DNA of 64,000 bases from assembly GCA_037043235.1 (NCBI GenBank), contig JAWRVZ010000038.1, forward strand, positions 2,257,001 to 2,321,000. The letters run 5' to 3'. Each line of letters starts with the position of its first letter. Within the stretch, counting starts at the first letter, position 1. This document shows positions 58,379 to 64,000 of this stretch, piece by piece. The notes beneath the pieces are model-generated. The model did not search any database and was not told where the DNA came from. It was given only the letters and a program-made list of their open reading frames with translations. The stretch is from Rhodeus uyekii (taxonomy: Eukaryota > Chordata > Actinopteri > Cypriniformes > Acheilognathidae). The position numbers and the translations under genes are program-made.

Positions 58379-61300
58379 CACACACACACATTTATACACA
58401 ATATTTTACACCAAACACCAAAAAAAAGATTAAATAAAAAAAAAAAGCAACACAAAAAGAAAGAATAGAAAATCCAGCTAGACTGAGCATGTTTGATCAA
58501 TAGCATGTTTGATCAATATCAATCTAAACCTCAGCCTCTAAGGAAAAGTCCTTCACTTCAGTCAATTCTTGTCTCTCCTTAGAAGTGTGCAAAAACATCA
58601 AAAAACAAATATGTGCTCCTCGTCATCCAAAACAAAATCAGATTCACATGCTAGCGCTGTGCAGCAGGGTTCACTGGGAAAGAGCGCTGAATTGTGGTTG
58701 CACCTGTGAAGCATGAGTCAACGTCACACCACTGCATCATGGCGATTGAACAGATGGATGCATTGGCTCCGATTGTGTGAGCTTGGAGCAGCTGGTGTGA
58801 CGTGGTGCTATAAACTTTGCTCAGGTCTGATAGATCATGTTCCATCGTAGGAGTATGACTGTAAGTACATTTTACAGTTTGTCTTTACCAACTGAGAGAC
58901 AAGTCAGAGTCTGTGGTCTGTGGTTGACATTAAAGGGATACTCCACCCAAAAATTCTGTCAGCGTTTACTCACCCTTATGTTGTTCTAAACATGTATGAC
59001 TTACTTTCCTTTGCAGGGCACAGAAGATATATTGTTTGGTTTGGACCCAAACAACACTGGATCCCATTGACATGTATGAAAAAAAGAGACATTTCTGAAA
59101 ATATCTTCTGTTACATTTCACAGAAAAAAATAAATCATATAGAACTGGAACAACATGAAGTAAATGATGACAGAATTTATCATTTTTGCTATACATTTTC
59201 CCCCCTTTTGACCATAAAAACATTTCCTTTAAAAAATAAATAAAACTATACAATCCAAACATAGCTTTCAGGGTTAAGTGTAAAGCTTAGTAATTACATC
59301 CGTTCCACAATGTACACAAATTCACATATACATTCAATTATACATTCTCACATGTGAGAAATCAATACTGACCTCTTTTTATATTAACAGGACAAAATTG
59401 TGCCCTATTTTTTACAGACTTTCCTTAGAGTGAATAACAACATTTATATTACACATTTTACATGCAGACAGTGGTAAAGCTGCACAACCAACTGTCCCAA
59501 ATTTGTGTGTATTAAACCACAAATGAACAGTACCAGGATCAATGCAAAATATCTTCCTCCTCTAAACAAAATCTACAGGAGGAATCCAACCATCATTATT
59601 GCTGTAACCTTCATTACATTAACTGGCAAAGGCTGCATTTCCTTTAACAGTAACCAAAAACAATAACTCTAAGATAATATTAGGTTAATAGGTTCATAGC
59701 TAATATCCTATAGGGCCTGGATGATGTCAGCTGAAAAGGAAAGTCATAGCATGAATGCAAACATTTAAGATCCATTAACCAATATGGCAATCATTTGGTT
59801 CCAGTATTTTGTTGTTTGTGATTCTTATCGCTACTTATGATCGATCGGCTTGCACTCATTCTCGGAGTGTCAGATATGAACGAAAGGGCGGCTCACATTT
59901 GCTCATGCGGCCTGCTGTCAAACCCCTAGAGCTTCCTTTGAACTGCACTCATACTAATAAAAACACTTCTTCCCCTTGAGCTCCATCCACAATCACACTA
60001 CTAATGAGAGCTTTGCAAAACTGCCATTTCTGAACTTGGCCCTTTCACAGCACTTGTTAACAGGCCTGGACAATATTTTGCATATTACATCTGCGTGCTT
60101 TCTTCTCCCGCCACCAAGTCAAGACAATCTGTGCTATAAGGAGATGGTAAATCTGAACTGTATTTGGCTCTGGCAGAGGGCATGTTGAATAAATGAGATG
60201 AAGGGAGGTCCCGACCACAACACCCCTCTCCAACTGGAGCAATAATTCAAGGCAAATGTCTTTCCTGGCAATTCACAGGCGTCATATGGACGACGCTCAA
60301 TCAACTCTACAATTCGACTCTTAGCACTGAAAGCTCAGGGTGAGAGAGCAGGAGAGCGGGGTGCCTAGTGCCCGTTAATAAATACTCTCCAAACGCGGGA
60401 AGCCCCATTAGGCTGTCATGTCTGTTATCACAAAAGCAGATGCTCTGTGGGAGATGTTTGTGAAAGGGTGGATTTTGACAGGTCTTCCGTCTCCATGCAG
60501 TACATAAGATGAGGAACGTCAAAACAATAAGCTTTCTGAGAAGAATTGAGAATGAAAGGACTTTCACGTAGACAAACAAGAGTGATGGACATTGTTGCGG
60601 ATAGAAAAGACAACGGTGGCATTTATTTTTCCAAACATTTTTGGCATTTCATGTCTGAAGAGCAACATTTCCCATGATAACAATTTTGTGTTGCAGCGCT
60701 ATTCGAAAATGCTTTATTTTATGTATTTGATTATTTTAATGACACTCTTGGCAATATCTGATTAGCCACATTTCCCCCAATAAACATTGTGTAAAATTCT
60801 CCAAAACCAAGAACTATTTAAAATAATAATAATAGTAACACAAAAATAGAGTAATTACTTAGACCTGTTGCAGCCCTGCTGAAATTATTTAAATTATTTC
60901 ATATAACATGTATATTTTATTATAGTAACATTTTTGGTATGTAGGGTCAGATTTATTAAACAGTTTGCTTTAGCGCAAAAACTCTTTTGTTATAACAAAA
61001 AAATACTGTCAGGATTTACTAAAGACTTACTAAGGATTTACAACATAAATTTGTGCTGAAAAGACGTGGTTATTTTTGTGGCTGACCTTATTGTATTTGC
61101 ATTTGTAGGAGTTTCCCTTTCAGACACAAATTTTATAGGAAGAGAGTATTTAAATGAGTACTCATTTAAAGTATTCAGTGAAATAAAAAAAATAAAAAAT
61201 ACTAAATCAAAGTGATTTAGTAAGGGTTGCACTAGTCAATTTACTAAAATATATTTTAAAAAAACATGTCTGAAACCTGTCACAATCATGTCATGTCTAT

Positions 61301-63797
61301 TCACTTCCTGTTCCCTTCCTTGTACTTCCCGTGTCGTTTCCTGCACCTGTCATGTCAATCACTTCCTCGTTAGTCGTTTCCTGTTCCCAATCTCTTCGTG
61401 TATATAAACCCTCATGTTTCCCATGTTCCTCTGTTTCTCCGTGTTCTCCAGTTTTTGCAAAAAGTGTGAGCCTTTTGTTTATATATTTAAAGTATTTTGT
61501 TTTGTTCAATAAAGAGAGTTTCAGTTAAGTCCTGCTTTCCTCGTCCTTCCGCATTGCACACAAAACCAAATTTTTGTGCTGCTCTTAGTAGAATTCATTG
61601 GTCATTATTTAAATGATCCGGCTGCGTCTGTGTTTTTTAATTTGCGCATTGTCAGTGGATCACGTGCAGAAATTTCCATTTCTATCTGCACTTTTATGGT
61701 ATTGCACTCTCATGCTAATTCGTTTAGTAAATCTGGACCTTAATGTCTGAAGACCCACATTTCCCATTATAAACGTAGTGCAATACCCTCCAAAACCAAG
61801 AACAAAAACTATGCAAGATTTAAAATAATAACAACAACAGTAATCATATAATATTTTACATTTTTGTTTACTTGTGCATGATATACAGTTCTGGTCCCGT
61901 GTTGTGTTGCCACTGTAAGATCTGAAGCAAAAGCAGGCGAGAACGAGCGAGTTTTTGGAGCGAGTGAGAGTCTTATTCGTGAGGGCTATGAGAATGAGTC
62001 TCAGGATCATAACAACCATGCAGTGAAAACCGCTGAGAGAATACTAAACTGCACTGAAGAGGAGAGCAGAGAGATTTTGAAGAGTGCTGAGTTTAAAGAC
62101 CAACAGAGAGGATATCAAACTGCTGTGTGATTGACAGGATGAAGATTCCTGTGTGACAGAAACCAGAGAGGCCAGATCAAAGCCGTCAGCCCACATGGAC
62201 CCCTTTAGAATACACTATAGTAAAAGTAAGATATTACCATGTTACTGTGCATGTGTTTGTATGAGAGAAACTCAAGTTCCAGGAAATCAATCATGGACGG
62301 AAGAGACAAAACACAAGCTTTGATTAGTTCTGTAGCAGATAAACTGTGTGTGCAGAGGGATGGTTCACCCAAAATTTAAATGTCACTTGTTCACTGTCAT
62401 GACTGTCTTCATAATGTTCCATACTATATCTTATGCCATTGAATATTTTTTGTAGCCCCCACCTGAGCGAAATAATGAGATTCCGATTAAGCCTCATAAG
62501 CTCTTGTACTAGCATGTAACCAAGAATTCAGAAAAATCTTACAAGAACAGCTGAGATTCATTTGGAGTTAATGAGAGTGGTGTGTACAATACAGACCCAT
62601 TCACTCCTCCTGAAAATACTACGTCACAAAATCATACCAAAAATCATTCAATATTTTACATTTTTGTTTACTTGTGCATGATATTCAGTTCTGGTCCTGT
62701 GTCGCGTTACCACTCTAAAATCTCCGTCCTGAAGCAAAAGCAGGCGAGAACAAGTGATTTGGGGCGAGTGAGAGTTTTATTCGTGAGGGCTGTGAGAATG
62801 AGTCTCAGGATCATAACAACCATGGAGTGAAAACCGCTGAGAGAATATTAAACTGCACTGAAGAGAAGAGTAGAGAGATTTTGGAGAGTGCAGAGTGTCA
62901 AGACCAACAGAGAGCAGACAGATAGGCTAATCAACGTTTGCGTTTTGTCTCTTCCATCCACACTTGGTTTCCAGGAACTTTGCTTTTTCTCATCCAAATA
63001 AATGCACTCTAACATGGTAATATCTTACTTTTACCGTAGTGTTCTAAAGGGGTCCATGTGGGCTGACGACTGCTCTGGCTGCTCAGATACCGGTCCTGCT
63101 GCTGGGTTTTTGCCGTTCTACGTCCCTGTACAGCTCTCCTATACAATGCTAGGAGACACACCAAATCTCCTTGCTATGGCACGTATGGATGTGCCAACAG
63201 GAGGATCAGGGCTGCCTGTGTGACCTGATTGGGCTGCAGGTACTGCCTCATGCTACAAACAGTAACAAAGACCCTAACAAAACTAAAGACAAACCAGTCA
63301 GGAAGAATAAGGAGACAAGAATTGCCTATGGCCACCCCTTGCAAAATCATTCCATTTTGTATTGTATTTATTAACTTATTACGCAACGCAAGTTTTACAT
63401 ACTCTACGTAACGCAAGCTACTTGTAATGCGTTACCCCCAACACTGCTGCTAAAGGCCTGGTGGTTTGTGGATTATGTAAGATATCAAACTCTTCCATCC
63501 TTTCCTGTTCTCTCCACAATCCAGCCAATAAAAAGTGGCAAAAATAAAAAATAAAAGCAAGTTTTGCCTGTATATACATTCTCTTTGGTTTAGGGAAGTG
63601 AGCATCACCTCTGAGCCAGTAGCTGTGATCGCGTCCCTGAGGGTGATATAAGGTTGATCTCCAGATCTCCTCTTCGAGGGTGAACGATGAGAACTCGCAC
63701 CACCACATGTTCCAGGAACACCACATGCTGATCGGGCTGTTCGCTGCAGCCTGTGCTCGAGATGCTGGCGTTCAGTTTCTGATCTGCTCGAATATAC
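39667..63797 (-). CDS. pcsk6: Proprotein convertase subtilisin/kexin type 6 (PACE4), C-terminal half
   Basis: Ten exons with matching phases encode the end of a secreted subtilisin-like convertase that cleaves precursors such as TGF-beta-family proteins at basic sites. In protein order they give the P-domain (YIRADQKLNASISSTGCSEQ, EHVVVRVLIVHPRRGDLEIN, FRNWEFMTVHCWGE), an acidic linker with seven Glu, furin-like Cys-rich repeats and a C-terminal PLAC domain (FCEMVKSNRLCEKKLFRQFC). The PLAC domain and long Cys-rich region, which anchor the enzyme to heparan sulfate, separate PCSK6 from furin. PCSK5 is the closest alternative, but synteny and residue matches favour PCSK6. Signal peptide, prodomain and catalytic exons lie beyond 64000. 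Confidence 0.95.
41985..42960. mobile_element. Interspersed DNA element, host of a nested insertion
   Basis: The left end TGTTCTCCCAAAAATGC and right end TTTTGGGTGAACTATCCCC are rough inverse copies, as in a common fish family with GGGATAGTTCACCCAAAA ends. It is split at TA (42293-42294) by the element at 42295-42910. Restored, the junction reads GTGAG-TA-AATGACGACAG. Confidence 0.65.
42295..42910. mobile_element. Complete 616-bp element with CCGTATTTTCCCAC ends and TA target duplication
   Basis: The 23-bp terminal repeats begin CTGTATTTTCCCACATATAA (left) and CCGTATTTTCCCACATATAA (right, inverted), with one mismatch. TA flanks both sides. The body matches the truncated copy at 6084-6660. 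No transposase is encoded, so it is non-autonomous; TA duplication suggests the Tc1/mariner/pogo group. Confidence 0.8.
43049..43140. repeat. Compound microsatellite (GT)n(TA)n(GA)n
   Basis: GTATGT units pass into (TA)11 and then (GA)13. Located in the pcsk6 intron about 230 bp from an exon. Confidence 0.9.
43367..43479 (-). CDS. pcsk6: pcsk6 exon: last Cys-rich repeat
   Basis: Encodes KCEENCLSCQGPGTSCIQCK then DGYSLISRTCIMNATCNN, with an Asn-Ala-Thr sequon. Acceptor CATCTTCAG, donor GTACGC, phase 1. Confidence 0.94.
44205..44570 (-). repeat. Abundant interspersed repeat copy
   Basis: AAGGCTGCATTTATTTGATA, TTGTGAAATACTATTACAAT and TTTGATGAATCGAACATTTA follow the family order. Confidence 0.6.
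45985..46238 (+). repeat. Interspersed repeat with long poly-C
   Basis: Begins AAAAGGGGCCTATTATGCCC and contains a C run of about 26 at 46067-46092. It is cut by the Tigger-type MITE at 46239-46614 and appears to resume at about 46617. Confidence 0.45.
46239..46614. mobile_element. 376-bp Tigger-type MITE with TA target duplication
   Basis: The ends are CAGTAATCCCTCGTTTATCG and the inverse GGTGAGGGATTACTG, with TA on both sides (46237-46238, 46615-46616). The subterminal CGCGGTTGATG/ATCCGCGATGC motif is typical of the Tigger/pogo group. It has no transposase. Confidence 0.8.
46672..47170. mobile_element. 499-bp CpG-rich inverted-repeat element with GGGCCAGTCACACAGC ends
   Basis: The ends are GGGCCAGTCACACAGC and the inverse GCTGTGTGACTGGCCC, perfect over 16 bp. 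The interior is packed with ACGCA/TGCGT motifs and CpGs, unlike the AT-rich surroundings. Flanks TTAA (left) and TTTA (right) would allow a degraded TTAA or 3-bp duplication. Superfamily is unresolved. Confidence 0.7.
47596..47725 (-). CDS. pcsk6: pcsk6 exon: Cys-rich repeat
   Basis: Encodes GPGLEECIQCAPDFLQQEWR then CVRTCAPGYYMSEAAGFSQK and MCR. Acceptor GTGTTTGCAG, donor GTGAGT. Confidence 0.94.
48070..48440 (+). repeat. Abundant interspersed repeat with internal fold-back
   Basis: AAGATTGGCATCAGTAAGAT through GATCATGTGACACTGAAGAC and CAGCTTTGCATCACAGGAAT follows the family. It contains a perfect inverted duplication at 48213-48283 not present in other copies. Confidence 0.7.
48213..48283. 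repeat. Perfect 33-bp inverted repeat with 5-nt loop
   Basis: Left arm 48213-48245 and right arm 48251-48283 are exact reverse complements around TTATC. Arm core: AAGCTGCACAACTGTTTCAA. Confidence 0.97.
49271..49425. mobile_element. Short MITE with TCAACTCTGG/CCAGAGTTGA ends
   Basis: TTTTTCAACTCTGGCCTTCA at the left and GAAAACCAGAGTTGAGAAA at the right are inverse copies about 155 bp apart. No target duplication was confirmed. Confidence 0.55.
49625..49728 (-). CDS. pcsk6: pcsk6 exon: Cys-rich repeat
   Basis: Encodes SLAGMTCVPKCANGTYFNLE then EMKCSPCHISCSTCT. The acceptor is taken as GATTAAAG, eight bases before a decoy CAG, because only that choice keeps frame with the previous exon. Donor GTCGTC. 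Confidence 0.9.
51333..51420 (-). CDS. pcsk6: pcsk6 exon: Cys-rich repeat
   Basis: Encodes QRRCLNCHENCLKCLRDADR then CTACKDGF plus two bases. Acceptor CTTTCCAG, donor GTAATA, 88 nt. Confidence 0.93.
51550..52190. mobile_element. MITE-like element, copy B, interrupted by SINE
   Basis: The left end GGCCCCGTTTACACCTGGTA (then TTAAGATGGC, TTTTGGTCGATCAGA) and the right end TTGTGATCCGATCAACCAAA then TTAATCCCAGACGCAAACAG are inverse. A SINE (52010-52135) lies within the right inverted repeat. Confidence 0.7.
52010..52135 (-). repeat. tRNA-derived SINE, nested in copy B
   Basis: Plus strand reads ATTTCTGCATTTGGCAGACG, TCCAAAGCGACTTACATGGC and CTTGCTTTCCCTGGAAACTG; the B-box part is deleted. Inserted in the terminal repeat of the MITE. 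Confidence 0.75.
53921..54031. repeat. Microsatellite (TG)n(TA)n(CA)n
   Basis: About 25 TA units bounded by TG units on the left and CA units on the right, making a self-complementary tract. It abuts the left end of the Tc1 relic. Confidence 0.95.
54031..55078 (+). mobile_element. Decayed Tc1-like transposon
   Basis: Fragments of Tc1 transposase are readable: the helix-turn-helix region GLSISETANLLG, a WSDES-like segment near 54515, and SPDLNPIDVVEQEI at 54840-54880. The third motif normally reads NPIEHLWDV; a small deletion removes the catalytic Glu. The right end AAAGTGGCCGGTGTATATA is the terminal repeat, and the left terminus is lost in the microsatellite. Internal deletions shorten it from the usual 1.2-1.6 kb. 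Confidence 0.85.
55394..55590 (-). CDS. pcsk6: pcsk6 exon: Cys-rich repeats
   Basis: Encodes TCVSHCPLGYFEDEDARRCR, RCNRGCEKCVGRGPNECRSC and ICVETCPTGCFHDEG. The Cys spacing is furin-like. Acceptor TTCCTTATAG, donor GTGAGT. Confidence 0.95.
55749..55851 (-). CDS. pcsk6: pcsk6 exon: first Cys-rich repeat
   Basis: Encodes PCHHECGDQGCDGPDADHCL then NCIHFSLGSLKTG. Human has CHPECGDKGCDGPNADQCLN here. Acceptor ATATTTCAG, donor GTAAAA. Confidence 0.95.
56085..56610 (+). repeat. Abundant interspersed repeat copy
   Basis: GATAAAATGTAACAGTAAAG, GATTTCTGAAGAATAATGTG and CAGCTTTGCAGGAATATATT follow the family order. It lies between two pcsk6 exons. Confidence 0.6.
56657..56839 (-). CDS. pcsk6: pcsk6 exon: acidic linker
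   Basis: Encodes GKLKEWTLILHGTSEHPYQT, HHSRSRMLEIPTAG and APEHEEEEEEEYN. The start completes the P-domain. The rest is a poorly conserved linker with a Glu run. Acceptor TTCTCTCTCAG, donor GTACTT. Confidence 0.93.
57567..57703 (-). CDS. pcsk6: pcsk6 exon: P-domain end
   Basis: Encodes LFDNSNEGFRNWEFMTVHCW then GERAEGTWTLEISDSPSQLR and NPEVL. Acceptor TTTTTCCAG, donor GTAAGT, phase 1 at both ends. Confidence 0.95.
57985..58145 (+). repeat. Interspersed repeat with ACACTTTACAATAATGTTCC start
   Basis: ACACTTTACAATAATGTTCC followed by ATTAGTTAATTAGCACAACG and ending near GAAATTAACAAG resembles a common fish element. Degraded. Confidence 0.45.
58303..58392. repeat. Microsatellite (CA)n(TA)n(CA)n
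   Basis: About 29 TA units flanked on both sides by CA units; it yields spurious Ile-Tyr reading frames. Confidence 0.95.
58933..59210. repeat. Interspersed repeat with GGGATACTCCACCCAAAAAT start
   Basis: The start and the internal GTAAATGATGACAGAATTTA match the family of the element at 41985-42960. The right terminal repeat is degraded. Confidence 0.55.
61278..61562 (+). mobile_element. Solo LTR with 5-bp target duplication
   Basis: The 285-bp unit starts TGTCACAATCATG and ends TTGCACACA (TG...CA). It is flanked by AAACC at 61273-61277 and 61563-61567. Inside are a TATA box (GTATATAAACC near 61400) and an AATAAA at 61509-61514, in the order expected of U3-R-U5. No internal retroviral genes are present. 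Likely a Ty3/Gypsy-type retrotransposon remnant left by LTR-LTR recombination. Confidence 0.85.
61850..62110. repeat. Direct duplication, copy 1
   Basis: Begins AATATTTTACATTTTTGTTT and ends GACCAACAGAGAG. It aligns over about 260 bp with 62650-62914, with few differences (for example CAGTTCTGGTCCCGTG against CAGTTCTGGTCCTGTG). Confidence 0.88.
62181..62312. repeat. Inverted duplication, arm 1
   Basis: AGCCGTCAGCCCACATGGAC through GTAAGATATTACCATGTTAC to AAGAGACAAAAC. Inverse of 62942-63071. Confidence 0.85.
62650..62914. repeat. Direct duplication, copy 2
   Basis: Same orientation as 61850-62110; contains GAGAATGAGTCTCAGGATCA and CGCTGAGAGAATATTAAACT. Confidence 0.88.
62942..63071. repeat. 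Inverted duplication, arm 2
   Basis: GTTTTGTCTCTTCC through GTAACATGGTAATATC-type sequence (here TAACATGGTAATATCTTACT) to GGTCCATGTGGGCTGACGAC. Inverse of 62181-62312, with scattered changes. Confidence 0.85.
63370..63447 (-). mobile_element. hAT-type terminal fragment
   Basis: On the minus strand it reads CAGTGTTGGGGGTAACGCAT then TACAAGTAGCTTGCGTTACG, a recurrent fish hAT-like terminus. The rest of the element is missing. The preceding 63120-63370 also looks like interspersed repeat (CAATGCTAGGAGACACACCA). Confidence 0.5.
63609..63797 (-). CDS. pcsk6: pcsk6 exon: P-domain start
   Basis: Encodes YIRADQKLNASISSTGCSEQ, PDQHVVFLEHVVVRVLIVHP and RRGDLEINLISPSGTRSQLL. Acceptor CTCTTGCAG, donor GTGATG; 189 nt. 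It contains an Asn-Ala-Ser sequon. Confidence 0.94.
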
Positions 63798-64000
63798 CTG
63801 CAAGAGGACCCAAGGGAAAACTGGTTAGGATGAATGAAAATACGAAATGCAGTTTTAAAAAATAAAAACTGTCAGGTTATATTTAACAATATAGTTAATA
63901 AATGGTTGATTTTAAAAGGATTCTAACTAAAAAACATTTAGAAAACTGATATCAACTAAAAGTGGACAGAAGAATGGATAGAAATTACGCATAAACATGA

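Larger units (their letters stand above)
57704..63608 (-). other. pcsk6: pcsk6 5.9-kb intron inside the P-domain
   Basis: Contains repeats at 57985-58145 and 58933-59210, a (TA)n microsatellite (58303-58392), a solo LTR (61278-61562), duplicated and inverted modules (61850-63071) and a hAT-type end (63370-63447). The stretch 59700-60600 has few repeats and may hold regulatory sequence. No exon is evident. Confidence 0.7.

Overview
The window is vertebrate nuclear DNA, almost certainly from a teleost fish and probably a cyprinid. Genes are split by GT-AG introns, most of the sequence is intronic or intergenic and AT-rich, and there are many fish-type DNA transposon fragments, tRNA-derived SINEs and (TA)n/(CA)n microsatellites. 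No bacterial-style operons, CRISPR arrays, rRNA or tRNA genes were found. The fish and cyprinid assignment is inference from gene structure and repeat style.

Five protein-coding genes can be built exon by exon. On the minus strand, in order of rising coordinate, are: chsy1 (first two coding exons, 19859 down to 16370; the last large coding exon must lie left of position 1); selenos, complete in six coding exons (24371 to 22134), with its selenocysteine UGA and a candidate SECIS hairpin; snrpa1, complete in nine coding exons (29433 to 25413); and the 3' half of pcsk6 (ten exons, 63797 to 39667: P-domain, Cys-rich repeats, PLAC domain and stop; the protease exons lie right of 64000). This order and orientation match human 15q26.3 (CHSY1-SELENOS-SNRPA1-PCSK6). 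The one intruder is a complete seven-exon Pim-like Ser/Thr kinase gene on the plus strand (31635 to 33864), set between snrpa1 and pcsk6. Its first exon carries a charged 8-residue tandem repeat.

Region by region: 1-16369 is chsy1 intron 2, with a Tigger/pogo relic, MITEs, an 879-bp hAT-type element with an intact 8-bp target duplication, and a nested MITE pair. 16370-20340 holds the chsy1 coding exons, intron 1 and a CpG-rich promoter. 20341-24560 is selenos with its 3' UTR and a promoter bearing an unfolded-protein-response element. 25413-29600 is snrpa1. 29600-35300 is the Pim-like gene and its flanks. 35300-39666 is the AT-rich intergenic region and pcsk6 3' flank. 39667-64000 is pcsk6 with large repeat-filled introns, including nested MITEs, a Tc1 relic, a solo LTR and a perfect 33-bp fold-back.

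The genes do not form a pathway. chsy1 builds chondroitin sulfate in the Golgi, selenos acts in ER-associated degradation, snrpa1 is a U2 snRNP protein and pcsk6 processes secreted precursors. The most informative unusual features are the gene insertion into a conserved synteny block, the recoded UGA with its 3' element, and a well-preserved record of nested transposon insertions. No clearly new biological system was identified.
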